Shown: positions 1 to 6,700 of the stretch, piece after piece
Numbering within the stretch: the stretch's first letter is position 1
Layout: each line of letters opens with the position of its first letter
DNA from: Bacillota bacterium
GTDB lineage: Bacteria > Bacillota > Clostridia > Peptostreptococcales > Natronincolaceae
Reading direction: 5' to 3'
Assembly (NCBI GenBank): GCA_023387935.1
Contig: JAEWHG010000147.1
Coordinates: forward strand, 1-13,870
DNA length: 13,870 nt
The notes under the pieces: generated by a model
Seen by the model: only the letters and a program-made list of their open reading frames with translations
Databases searched by the model: none
What the model was told of the DNA's origin: nothing
Program-made: the position numbers and the translations under genes

Positions 1-27
1 CTCTGCCTTAAATTGTTTTGTTTCCAA
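1..27 (-). CDS. htpG: HtpG (Hsp90 chaperone), N-terminal fragment
   Basis: Only the first nine codons lie in the window; the gene runs off the left edge. Starting from a TTG at 27-25 the frame reads METKQFKAE, which matches the start of clostridial and bacillar HtpG proteins (typically xxKKxFKAES, followed by KRLLDxMINSIY). HtpG is the cytosolic ATP-dependent Hsp90 chaperone. The TTG start is supported by an AGGGGAG ribosome binding site at 40-34, about 6 nt upstream, and no ATG or GTG competes. The perfect CIRCE operator and strong promoter just upstream independently point to a heat-shock gene. Nine residues are little evidence, so the name rests on motif match plus regulatory context. Confidence 0.72.
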
Positions 28-52
28 ATGAATCTCCCCTTTCACAATTTTA

Positions 53-79
53 TTAGCACTCTTTGTAGTTGAGTGCTAA
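53..79 (-). promoter_or_regulatory. CIRCE operator (HrcA binding site)
   Basis: TTAGCACTC at 53-61, a 9-nt spacer (62-70) and GAGTGCTAA at 71-79 form the canonical 9-9-9 CIRCE inverted repeat without a mismatch; one further base pair (52/80) extends it. CIRCE is bound by the HrcA repressor, which normally controls groESL and dnaK operons. Here it lies between the promoter and the ribosome binding site of the htpG-like gene, immediately after the predicted transcription start, so repression would be direct. The site also lies in the 5' untranslated mRNA, where it could form a hairpin. Confidence 0.95.
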
Positions 80-90
80 TCCATAATTGT

Positions 91-119
91 TATATATCAT
101 ATTCATTTTTATTTGTCAA
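91..119 (-). promoter_or_regulatory. sigma-A promoter of htpG
   Basis: On the minus strand a perfect -35 box TTGACA (119-114) is followed after 17 nt by TATATA (96-91), with a TG dinucleotide one base before the -10 box (extended -10). Transcription should start near 84, only a few bases before CIRCE. Confidence 0.8.
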
Positions 120-120
120 T

Positions 121-150
121 AAAAATGCAATTGCTATAATGCAAAGCAAT
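121..150 (-). terminator. weak candidate terminator of the XRE/S24-like gene
   Basis: On the minus strand ATTGCT (150-145) and AGCAAT (135-130) can pair around a 9-nt loop, followed by TGCATTTTT. The stem is only 6 bp with two G-C pairs, so termination may be leaky. It lies 55 nt after the stop codon and directly before the htpG -35 box. Confidence 0.3.
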
Positions 151-204
151 AAAATAGACGACCTTAATATAATACCAAAGCCGCCGATTTTATAAATATC
201 TACA

Positions 205-912
205 TTATTTTTTATCTAAATCAAACTCTACTTTTACACATTTTCCAAGTAATTTAATTTTATTTAGCTCTGTAGTAATAGGATTAGAATTTTTTAATCC
301 TGTAGAAATAATCACCCTATTATTCGATTCTTTTCGTAACTGTCTAACTATTCTTTTATTATCCATTTCACATAAATAAAGAGAATTATTTTGTATTTCA
401 TTTGTAATTTGAATCATAATAACATCGTTTTTCTTGATACGGAATTCTTCCATATCATGATCTGATACTTGAACAAAAAGTATTTTATCCCAATTATAGC
501 CCTCTATTTTTTTCCCTATAACAGGCAATTCCTTATATCCCATTATCTTATTGCTGTTAATATCGTATATCGGAAATTTTTTAATGATATTAGCCAAAGC
601 ATCGGACCATTGCTCTGTAGGCTCTACATTATAAAATTCTTCTTTCTTAATGGTTTGAGCTTTTTTCTCCTTAAGTTCTTTTTCCTTAGCTTCCTTGTCC
701 CTCTCTTCAGCAGTATCCTCTAGGTTCATAAACTCCAGTTTTTCTCCTAGTGCTTTTAAAATATTTTCAGCTAATTTTTCATTAACCACTTTTTTACCAG
801 ACTCTATCTGAATAATGTAACTTGCTGTTAAACCACATTTCTTTGCTAATTCCTTTTCTGTCAATTTTGCCTTAATTCTTGCCTCTTTTATTTTCGTAGC
901 AACACGACTCAT
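205..912 (-). CDS. XRE-family regulator with a degenerate S24 (LexA/CI-like) domain
   Basis: 235 aa. Residues about 6-60 are a Cro/CI-type helix-turn-helix (KLTEKELAKKCGLTASYI, then IESGKK). A Lys/Glu-rich, probably helical linker follows at about 65-92. Residues about 112-233 resemble the S24 repressor/peptidase fold, ending in a LLGKCVKVEF strand. In active S24 proteins a Ser in G-x-S-M and a Lys just before an R-L/K-L strand carry out self-cleavage. Here the Ser site reads HDM (Asp153) and the Lys site reads IVRQL, so autoproteolysis looks lost and the domain probably serves for dimerisation or sensing. The start is ATG 912: AGAGGTG at 927-921 sits 8 nt upstream, whereas the in-frame GTG at 921 overlaps that site. 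A single-gene unit; its target is unknown. Confidence 0.85.
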   Translation of the reverse strand: MSRVATKIKEARIKAKLTEKELAKKCGLTASYIIQIESGKKVVNEKLAENILKALGEKLEFMNLEDTAEERDKEAKEKELKEKKAQTIKKEEFYNVEPTEQWSDALANIIKKFPIYDINSNKIMGYKELPVIGKKIEGYNWDKILFVQVSDHDMEEFRIKKNDVIMIQITNEIQNNSLYLCEMDNKRIVRQLRKESNNRVIISTGLKNSNPITTELNKIKLLGKCVKVEFDLDKK

Positions 913-966
913 ATTATGCACACCTCTTTCAAAGTTTATAAATGTTGTAAATATTATCTATTCATA

Positions 967-995
967 ATTATATTTCTATTAAGGATTTAAAACAA
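967..995 (-). promoter_or_regulatory. candidate promoter of the XRE/S24-like gene
   Basis: Minus strand: TTGTTT (995-990), a 17-nt spacer and a perfect TATAAT (972-967). The predicted start near 960 gives a leader of about 48 nt. The -35 box overlaps the T-tract of the preceding terminator. Confidence 0.5.
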
Positions 996-1019
996 GCTGA
1001 ACATATGTAAATGTTCAGC
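989..1019 (-). terminator. rho-independent terminator of the DUF2500 gene
   Basis: Minus-strand GCTGAACAT (1019-1011) pairs perfectly with ATGTTCAGC (1004-996) around a 6-nt loop and is followed by TTGTTTT. It starts directly after the DUF2500 stop codon. Confidence 0.8.
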
Positions 1020-1020
1020 C

Positions 1021-1389
1021 TTAATTATCTATTTTCCTTTCAAACTTATGATACCTTGTCCCTTGAAAAGTTAATTTGCCAATATCTCCTTCTGCTAAAA
1101 GACCGTACTCTTTAGATGAAACATGAAACTCCATTCTATCCCCACTTTCAACTTCAAAGGTAATATAATAGCTAGTGGAAGTATGGTGATGATGGTGACC
1201 ATCATGATTACTTGTACTTCTTGAAGTATGATTGCGTTTTGCTACAATTTTAGCAGCCACACTTAAAATCGGCTGCTTATTATTGTTGCTCCATTCTTTG
1301 GCTCCCTTAAAAATATTAAATAATATCAGACCAAATACCACAATAAAAAACAAAGGGAAGATGAATTGGATAAAATAAAACATTCCCAT
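1021..1389 (-). CDS. DUF2500 family membrane protein
   Basis: 122 aa, of unknown biochemical function. Residues about 4-27 form one hydrophobic membrane segment. The rest matches the DUF2500 pattern: KQPxLSVxAKIVAKR (about 38-52), a variable region, then YYITFEVESGDRMEF (74-88) and YGLLAEGDIGKLTFQGTRY (95-113), suggesting a small beta domain next to the membrane. The variable region holds a histidine run (NHDGHHHHHT, about 61-70) that could bind metal. The start at 1389 has AGGAG at 1400-1396 with 6-nt spacing; the ATG two codons later is less well placed. Monocistronic, with its own terminator directly after the stop. Confidence 0.88.
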   Translation of the reverse strand: MGMFYFIQFIFPLFFIVVFGLILFNIFKGAKEWSNNNKQPILSVAAKIVAKRNHTSRSTSNHDGHHHHHTSTSYYITFEVESGDRMEFHVSSKEYGLLAEGDIGKLTFQGTRYHKFERKIDN

Positions 1390-1633
1390 GATATTCTCCT
1401 TTCATTTTAAAAATATTATATATATATTCCATAAGCATTTCATAAATCCTTCTAATAATCTATTAAAGGTCACTACCTCTATAGTTATCAATCTTTAGGA
1501 GAAGAAAAAATTATAAAATGTATCGTATTAATCCCTCCTCCTCTCACTTATCACACATAATTCATCAAATACATATTAAAATATAATATTAAACAATCAT
1601 AAACTTTATATTATGAAAAATCTAATAGAATCA

Positions 1634-2179
1634 TCAATCTAACATCTTCTGAATTTTTTTCCTAACTTCTGTTGGTAAATTCCCATCTAATGCTCTCTCT
1701 AATAAATAAGGTTCTTTAATTCCATTGGATAGCAAATAGTCTTCTATCATTTTTACTTTTTGTTCTCTATTAGGAATCAATTGATAAATTATATACCAAT
1801 CTTCTAAAGAAGTGAACGGAATATTCACTCCATTATATTTTTTAATATCTGAAATCGATTTTTTATCAAATATATACTCAAATACCCCGCAATTATGATT
1901 TATCGCGAATCCCGCCATTACATCAACATCAATTTTATTTATTCTATATTCATAAAAGTATTTTGTTGAGTAGATAGCAGTCTTCTCATAAGTTTTCTTT
2001 TCACCAATTTCTTTAAGAATTTCATCTGCTTTATTAATATCTTTTATATCTACAAAAATATCAATATCATTAGGTTTATTAATAAGTCCAAATTTATTTA
2101 GCAATATGGAAGCACCAACTCCCCATACGATATTTGAATTATTAAGTTTTTCACCAATATAACTTAAAGTATTAAACAT
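1634..2179 (-). CDS. nucleotidyltransferase-fold protein (AbiEii/MNT-like), substrate unknown
   Basis: 181 aa. The sequence fits the polymerase-beta type nucleotidyltransferase superfamily: WGVGAS (19-24) as the glycine/serine motif, NDIDIFVD (37-44) giving the DxD metal ligands Asp38 and Asp40, and KIDVDVMAG (82-90) carrying a third acidic residue. Such proteins transfer nucleotides to proteins, RNA or small molecules; some are toxins or antitoxins and others drug-modifying enzymes. No partner gene is adjacent, so the substrate cannot be inferred. ATG 2179 is chosen over the in-frame GTG 2191 because AAAGGTGG (2195-2188) lies 8 nt before the ATG but overlaps the GTG. Downstream there is only a very weak hairpin. 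Confidence 0.7.
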   Translation of the reverse strand: MFNTLSYIGEKLNNSNIVWGVGASILLNKFGLINKPNDIDIFVDIKDINKADEILKEIGEKKTYEKTAIYSTKYFYEYRINKIDVDVMAGFAINHNCGVFEYIFDKKSISDIKKYNGVNIPFTSLEDWYIIYQLIPNREQKVKMIEDYLLSNGIKEPYLLERALDGNLPTEVRKKIQKMLD

Positions 2180-2221
2180 TTTGTCTACCACCTTTTATCC
2201 GTTATACAAATATATAAAACT

Positions 2222-2227
2222 ATTATA
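2222..2227 (-). promoter_or_regulatory. candidate -10 box of the nucleotidyltransferase gene
   Basis: A perfect TATAAT (2227-2222, minus) lies 43 nt before the chosen ATG. No good -35 hexamer is visible 16-18 nt upstream, so the promoter may be weak or need an activator. Confidence 0.4.
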
Positions 2228-2416
2228 CTCTATTTACTGTAGCATAATCCACCCTAGTCTCCGCTACAATCTCTCACATCAAATTAATTACCCACTTTTT
2301 CATTACCTTATCTATTTAACTCTTATTTAACAGTATCATCTATTACAATTTCTTCTATAGTTATTTCATAATTCCCCCTTTTAATTCCTTACACGATTTG
2401 CTAATCTAACTCTTTA

Positions 2417-2469
2417 TAAAAAGACTAAACAGCTCGAGTCTGATGGAATATCGAACTCAAGCTGTTTAG
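2417..2469 (-). terminator. strong rho-independent terminator ending the glp-mgtC unit
   Basis: Arms 2455-2469 and 2425-2439 form a 15-bp stem with a 15-nt loop. Transcribed from the minus strand, the only non-Watson-Crick pair is a G-U wobble; from the plus strand it would be a C-A mismatch, which supports minus-strand use. The tail reads TCTTTTTAT. It lies about 130 nt after the mgtC stop codon. Confidence 0.88.
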
Positions 2470-2599
2470 AAAGTTTTATTTATATATTTGAAGAATGCAG
2501 TTCATTATCTATGTATACCTTTATTTAGTTATTCCACTACCATAGATTTGCATTATTTATTTAAGAATATCATTACCTCTTGAGAAAATTATCTAGAAT

Positions 2600-3319
2600 T
2601 TAGTATAGATAAGCTTTTTGTAAATCTCCATCCCATATTGCATTCTCTACTCCCTGTATATTTAAAACTTCATCAAGAAAACTTTCATTTATAGGTCTAA
2701 GTGGCAACTTAACCATAAATCTAATTTCTATTATATAACCTTCATCTTCTTCAAGAGCATATTCACTATCGTATTCACTATCAACCTTAATATCTTTAAT
2801 AATAATATTATATCTGCCTAATATATGTCCGATATCACCTATTAACCCAGCTCTTTCTTTGCACTGGACACTTAATAATTTATATTGACTTTTAAATACT
2901 TTATTTTCTATACTACCCAAACTTCCTAAGGTAAACAAAACTATTATAGTAGTTGTAAGTCCGCCTAAATAATATCCATTCCCTATAGCTAACCCTACAC
3001 CTCCACAAACCCAAATACTTGCAGCAGTAGTTAATCCTCTAATATTACTTCCTGTTCTCATAATGGTTCCAGCTCCTAAAAATCCGATTCCACTAACTAC
3101 TTGGGATGCTAATCTGGCAGGGTCTCCACCACTATTATTTACACCGAATCCTTGAAAACCATACATAGATATTAACATAATAAGGGTAGAGCCTAAAGTA
3201 ACTAATATATGGGTTCTAAGTCCAGCAGAACTATTGTTAGCTTCTCTTTCTAAACCAACAACCCCTCCTGCTATGGCTGATAAAATTAATCTTAAAGCAA
3301 CTTCCCAATCACTTATCAA
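2600..3319 (-). CDS. MgtC/SapB family membrane protein
   Basis: 239 aa. The N-terminal part (about 5-135) has the hydrophobic segments and signatures of MgtC/SapB proteins: GLERE (22-26), AGLRTHILVTLGS (32-44), DPARLASQVVSGIGFLGAG (66-84) and GLTTAASIWVCGGVGLAIG (95-113). The C-terminal part (about 146-235) resembles the soluble ACT-like domain of longer members. MgtC proteins are linked to Mg2+ limitation, phosphate balance and control of F-ATPase in pathogens; the role here is unknown. The TTG start is supported by AAGGAGG (3335-3329) with 9-nt spacing and no nearby alternative. It begins 44 nt after the DUF1667 gene with no terminator between, so it is probably cotranscribed with the G3P oxidation genes. 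Confidence 0.93.
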   Translation of the reverse strand: MISDWEVALRLILSAIAGGVVGLEREANNSSAGLRTHILVTLGSTLIMLISMYGFQGFGVNNSGGDPARLASQVVSGIGFLGAGTIMRTGSNIRGLTTAASIWVCGGVGLAIGNGYYLGGLTTTIIVLFTLGSLGSIENKVFKSQYKLLSVQCKERAGLIGDIGHILGRYNIIIKDIKVDSEYDSEYALEEDEGYIIEIRFMVKLPLRPINESFLDEVLNIQGVENAIWDGDLQKAYLY

Positions 3320-3363
3320 TAACCTCTACCTCCTTTATATTGTAATACCTAAAAAATCAATTA

Positions 3364-3768
3364 TTAAGCCAAATAGTCCTTTAAGTAATCTTCTTCTAAA
3401 TTTTTATACATACTTCTAGATGCTATTACATCTACTTCTGTACCTAGAATATTCTTAATAATAACCTGACCTGCTTGGATTGGTGCCTTAACCTCTACCT
3501 TATTAATTACTTCCATTGCTTGCTGTATCAAATGTTTCGGAATTGATCCAGCTGTTTTAACAGGAAGTCTTCTTATAGAAGTACCTGATATAATGACAGT
3601 CGTTGTCACTACTCTTGTAGGATTTGTCATTTCTGTAATTCCGTAGTTCATGCCTCTGAAACATTTGTTTCCTTCAACAGTGTATCCAGCTTGACTTTCA
3701 TCATTTTTCATAACCTTTAACTTACATCCCAAAGGACAAACAATACAAACCATATCTTTAACTTCCAT
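3364..3768 (-). CDS. DUF1667 Cys4 protein of the glycerol-3-phosphate oxidation cluster
   Basis: 134 aa, matching DUF1667. The N-terminus has Cys8-x2-Cys11-x3-Cys15 (MVCIVCPLGC) and a fourth cysteine in GNKCFRG (Cys36). This spacing resembles the [4Fe-4S] motif at the start of molybdopterin oxidoreductases, so a bound Fe-S cluster is likely though not shown. In known genomes the family sits beside the two FAD enzymes found upstream here, probably as an electron-transfer partner. The ATG at 3768 begins 2 nt after the upstream stop, and its GAGGAGGAA ribosome binding site is formed by the last codons of the upstream gene, suggesting translational coupling and fixed stoichiometry. Confidence 0.9.
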   Translation of the reverse strand: MEVKDMVCIVCPLGCKLKVMKNDESQAGYTVEGNKCFRGMNYGITEMTNPTRVVTTTVIISGTSIRRLPVKTAGSIPKHLIQQAMEVINKVEVKAPIQAGQVIIKNILGTEVDVIASRSMYKNLEEDYLKDYLA

Positions 3769-3770
3769 GA

Positions 3771-5036
3771 CTATTCCTCCTCTCTAACAATTTCTATCGT
3801 AATTTCTTCACTATCACCCATATTAATCTTACTGAAATCTAAATTAATGTTTTCCATTTCTCCAGGGGCAACGTGCTTTCGTTTTACCTCTTTTATCACT
3901 TCTTCATTACTTTTAACAACAAGTTTTACATTCTTATAGATATTATCTACACGCATCATTAACTCAACTGTTTCTTCTATATTATCTAATCTTACTTGGT
4001 GAGGAACAATATATCGCACCCCATTAATCCCCTTAAGTTTTATTGCTTTAGAATTACTTTCTACTTCGCCTTTAACATATTTTGCAGCATTTTTACCTGC
4101 TCTTTTACTTTCCTTTGTAACCCAATCTACTAAGTCATGAACATGAACAACATTGCCACATGCAAAAATTCCTTCAACCGATGTTTCCATAGATTCATTT
4201 ACAATCGGACCTGCAGTTACATTGTCAAGCTCTATACCTGCTGATTTTGAAAGTTCGTTTTCAGGAATCAGCCCTACAGATAATAGCAGCGTATCACACT
4301 CTAATCTTTTTTCTGTTCCCTTTATTGGTTTTAACCTTTCATCAACCTGAGCAACAGTTACAGCTTCTACTCTGTCATGTCCTTCAATATTTATTACTGT
4401 ATGACTTAAATAAAGTGGTATGTTAAAATCCTCTAAACACTGAACTATATTTCTTGTTAATCCCCCTGAGTATGGCATTAGCTCTGTAACTGCTAATACC
4501 TCAGCCCCTTCAAGAGTCATACGTCTTGCCATGATTAGTCCGATATCTCCAGAACCAAGAATAACTACTTTTTTACCAACCATATGTCCTTCCATATTAA
4601 CAAATCTTTGAGCTGTTCCAGCGGTTAAAACGCCAGCTGGTCTAGTTCCAGGTATTCTAATAGCTCCTCTAGTTCTTTCCCTACAACCCATTGCAAGTAT
4701 GATAGCCTTTGCCTCAATATGAAGCATTCCATCCGTTGGATTTACAGCTGTAATCACTTTATTATCCAAAACTTCAAGAACCATTGTATCTAATTTATAT
4801 TCAATGTCCATAGTAACAAGCTCTTTAATAAACCTTTCAGCATACTCTGGACCTGTAAGTTCCTCTTTAAAAATTTGAAGGCCGAATCCATTGTGAATAC
4901 ATTGTTGTAGTATTCCACCTAACTCTCTATCTCTTTCTATTACTAATATATTTTTTACTCCGTTTTTTCGTGCTTCTATAGCCGCCGCAAGTCCTGCTGG
5001 GCCTCCACCTATTACTACAATATCATAGTGTAACAA
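3771..5036 (-). CDS. NAD(P)/FAD-dependent oxidoreductase of the G3P oxidation cluster
   Basis: 421 aa. It has two dinucleotide-binding folds: GGGPAG (10-15) for FAD and GSGDIG (161-166) for the second nucleotide, plus the C-terminal FAD motif GIFACGNVVHVHD (289-301). GGILQQCIHNGFG (40-52) is typical of this family, which neighbours GlpA-like dehydrogenases. It lacks the CxxC disulfide of thioredoxin reductases. By position it probably moves electrons between the G3P dehydrogenase and NAD(P) or another carrier, a role comparable to but not homologous in detail with GlpB. The TTG start has AGGAGG at 5049-5044 with 7-nt spacing. It lies 32 nt after the GlpA-like gene and 2 nt before the DUF1667 gene. 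Confidence 0.9.
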   Translation of the reverse strand: MLHYDIVVIGGGPAGLAAAIEARKNGVKNILVIERDRELGGILQQCIHNGFGLQIFKEELTGPEYAERFIKELVTMDIEYKLDTMVLEVLDNKVITAVNPTDGMLHIEAKAIILAMGCRERTRGAIRIPGTRPAGVLTAGTAQRFVNMEGHMVGKKVVILGSGDIGLIMARRMTLEGAEVLAVTELMPYSGGLTRNIVQCLEDFNIPLYLSHTVINIEGHDRVEAVTVAQVDERLKPIKGTEKRLECDTLLLSVGLIPENELSKSAGIELDNVTAGPIVNESMETSVEGIFACGNVVHVHDLVDWVTKESKRAGKNAAKYVKGEVESNSKAIKLKGINGVRYIVPHQVRLDNIEETVELMMRVDNIYKNVKLVVKSNEEVIKEVKRKHVAPGEMENINLDFSKINMGDSEEITIEIVREEE

Positions 5037-5068
5037 AATACTCCCTCCTGCCTTTATACAAATTTATA

Positions 5069-6499
5069 TTACTTGGTTTCTCCTGTTAATATATAAGAAC
5101 CTAGCCGGTCTTTTACAACTTCTGTAATGTCTATGGCTTGCTCTCTCGCTAAGATTTCCATTACTCTCGGAGCACAGAATCCGCCTTGACACCTTCCAGA
5201 ACCTGGTCTAGCTCTTCTTTTTACTCCATCTAATGTTGTTGCTCCTGCTTTTCTGTTAATCACGTCCACAATTTCACCTTCTGTAATGTTTTCACATCTA
5301 CAAATAACTCTGCCAAATCTAGGATCCTTTTCTATAAGTTTAGCCTTCTCATCATTAGATAACTCTATAAAGTGAATACTCGGTCTTCTATATGGATTAA
5401 AATCTTTATTTAATTGGGTGTCCCCTATTCTTGTCTTTACTAATTCTGTAACATACTCTGCAATAGCAGGAGCTGCGGTAAGACCTGGAGAATCAATTCC
5501 TGCTACATTAAAAAATCCTAAAGATTCTTTTGATTCTTCAACAATAAAATCTTGGGTTTTGGTCTTTGCTCTAAGTCCTGTAAATGAAGTGATAACACCC
5601 TGGAAACTTATTTGCTTTAATGTATGGTGAGCATGCTCATTTATATAATTTAGTCCTTCAAGTGTTGTCTCAAAGTTAGTTTTACTATCTATATACTCCG
5701 ATGTTGGCCCTAAAAGTAAGTTGCCATGAACTGTAGGCGTAATCAGTACTCCTTTACCAGCTTCCGAAGGACATTTAAAAACTACGCTATTCACCAAATT
5801 TCCTACGGACTTATCGAATAAGTTATATTCGCCACGATTAGGTAGCATCTCGAAACTTGGGCTATTTACCATATTATTAATATCGTCAGAATGAAGTCCA
5901 GCGCAATTTATAATCATTTTGCTTTCTATTTTTTTATTTCCAGCTGTAATACTGTAGCTATCTGCATTTTTTTGTATATCAGTTACTGTGCTATTTAGCA
6001 GTAATTCTACCCCATTTTCTACTGCATTTTCTGCCAGTGCAATAGCTAACTCCCATGGTCCAACTATTCCAGCTGTTTTTGCATGTAAGGCACCTACTAT
6101 ATCATCACTTAAATTCTTTTCAAGTTTAAGTACACTTTCCTTATCTAATATTTCCATTTTAGGAACACCGTTTCTTATTCCTCTTTCATATAGTTCTTGC
6201 ACTGTTTCCATTTCTTTGTCATTAAAAGCTAAAACTAAAGATCCTATCCTCTTAAAAGGAACATCTAACTCCTTGCATATATTTTCATAAAGCTCATTTC
6301 CTCTTACATTTAATTTGGCTTTTAATGTTCCTTCTGTAGCATCATATCCTGCATGAACTATAGCACTATTTGCTTTTGTAGTTCCATTAGATACATCATT
6401 TTCCTTATCCACTAGTAACACTCTTAACTGATATTTCGAAAGCTCCCTGGCAATAAAAGCCCCAGCTATGCCCGCTCCAATGACTGTGATATCATACAT
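5069..6499 (-). CDS. GlpA-like FAD-dependent glycerol-3-phosphate dehydrogenase with BFD [2Fe-2S] domain
   Basis: 476 aa. Residues about 1-355 are a DAO-type FAD oxidoreductase: GAGIAG (8-13), NSAIVHAGYDA (44-54) and the C-terminal FAD motif VAGIDSPGLTAAPA (332-345). Residues about 395-455 are a BFD-like domain with Cys400-x-Cys402 and Cys437-x4-Cys442 as likely [2Fe-2S] ligands. The predicted reaction is oxidation of sn-glycerol-3-phosphate to dihydroxyacetone phosphate. The BFD domain and the two following genes suggest electrons go to a soluble redox chain rather than directly to quinone. Related DAO enzymes oxidise L-2-hydroxyglutarate, so the substrate rests on the GlpP context. ATG 6499 follows AGGAGG (6513-6508) by 8 nt. 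First gene after the GlpP-type conditional terminator. Confidence 0.88.
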   Translation of the reverse strand: MYDITVIGAGIAGAFIARELSKYQLRVLLVDKENDVSNGTTKANSAIVHAGYDATEGTLKAKLNVRGNELYENICKELDVPFKRIGSLVLAFNDKEMETVQELYERGIRNGVPKMEILDKESVLKLEKNLSDDIVGALHAKTAGIVGPWELAIALAENAVENGVELLLNSTVTDIQKNADSYSITAGNKKIESKMIINCAGLHSDDINNMVNSPSFEMLPNRGEYNLFDKSVGNLVNSVVFKCPSEAGKGVLITPTVHGNLLLGPTSEYIDSKTNFETTLEGLNYINEHAHHTLKQISFQGVITSFTGLRAKTKTQDFIVEESKESLGFFNVAGIDSPGLTAAPAIAEYVTELVKTRIGDTQLNKDFNPYRRPSIHFIELSNDEKAKLIEKDPRFGRVICRCENITEGEIVDVINRKAGATTLDGVKRRARPGSGRCQGGFCAPRVMEILAREQAIDITEVVKDRLGSYILTGETK

Positions 6500-6558
6500 T
6501 ATATATTCCTCCTTTATAAAACCTTATAGTCCACACACTAAAATCTTAAAGTAAATAT

Positions 6559-6613
6559 AAAAAGAGCCGCGAAAACCAAAACCTATACAAAATAGATTTC
6601 GTTCCACGGCTCT
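6559..6613 (-). terminator. leader terminator of the glp operon, probable GlpP antitermination target
   Basis: In the minus-strand leader, AGAGCCGTG (6613-6605) pairs with CGCGGCTCT (6571-6563; one G-U pair), and the intervening bases pair further through a CUAU/AUAG stem into a 6-nt loop. Together they make one long hairpin of about 20 bp ending in TTTTTA. It lies between a strong promoter and the GlpA-like gene, the position expected of a terminator that GlpP bound to G3P overrides, as in Bacillus glpD. Terminator function is visible; the link to GlpP is inference from gene order. Confidence 0.85.
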
Positions 6614-6657
6614 CCTATTCTCAGCCATAAATATTCTTTTAGATTAATTCACCTTAT

Positions 6658-6686
6658 ATTATACCATATATGGTTTTAATTTGCAA
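6658..6686 (-). promoter_or_regulatory. promoter of the glp oxidation operon
   Basis: Minus strand: TTGCAA (6686-6681), a 17-nt spacer and a perfect TATAAT (6663-6658) preceded by TG at the extended -10 position. The predicted start near 6651 gives a leader of about 150 nt containing the terminator hairpin. It begins 15 nt after the glpP stop codon. Confidence 0.8.
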
Positions 6687-6700
6687 AAAATACTTTATAA

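Larger units (their letters stand above)
2192..2599 (-). other. 408-bp intergenic stretch: promoter and terminator, no supported gene
   Basis: It contains the mgtC-side terminator (2417-2469) and a candidate promoter for the nucleotidyltransferase gene (-10 at 2227-2222). Between them, at about 2390-2323 on the minus strand, an AAGGGGG motif precedes an ATG whose frame stops after two codons, while another frame encodes about 20 residues ending NYEITIEEIVIDDTVK without a start codon. This may be a decayed coding remnant but is too short to call. Confidence 0.5.

Noticed and set aside
1490..1560. Strong GGAGGAGGG site on the minus strand, suggesting a missed small gene before the DUF2500 gene.
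   Set aside because: No ATG, GTG or TTG follows at a usable distance and the frame is only about 14 codons.
2323..2390. Possible small gene with an AAGGGGG site and a segment NYEITIEEIVIDDTVK.
   Set aside because: The ATG frame stops after two codons and the longer frame has no start; at most a decayed remnant.
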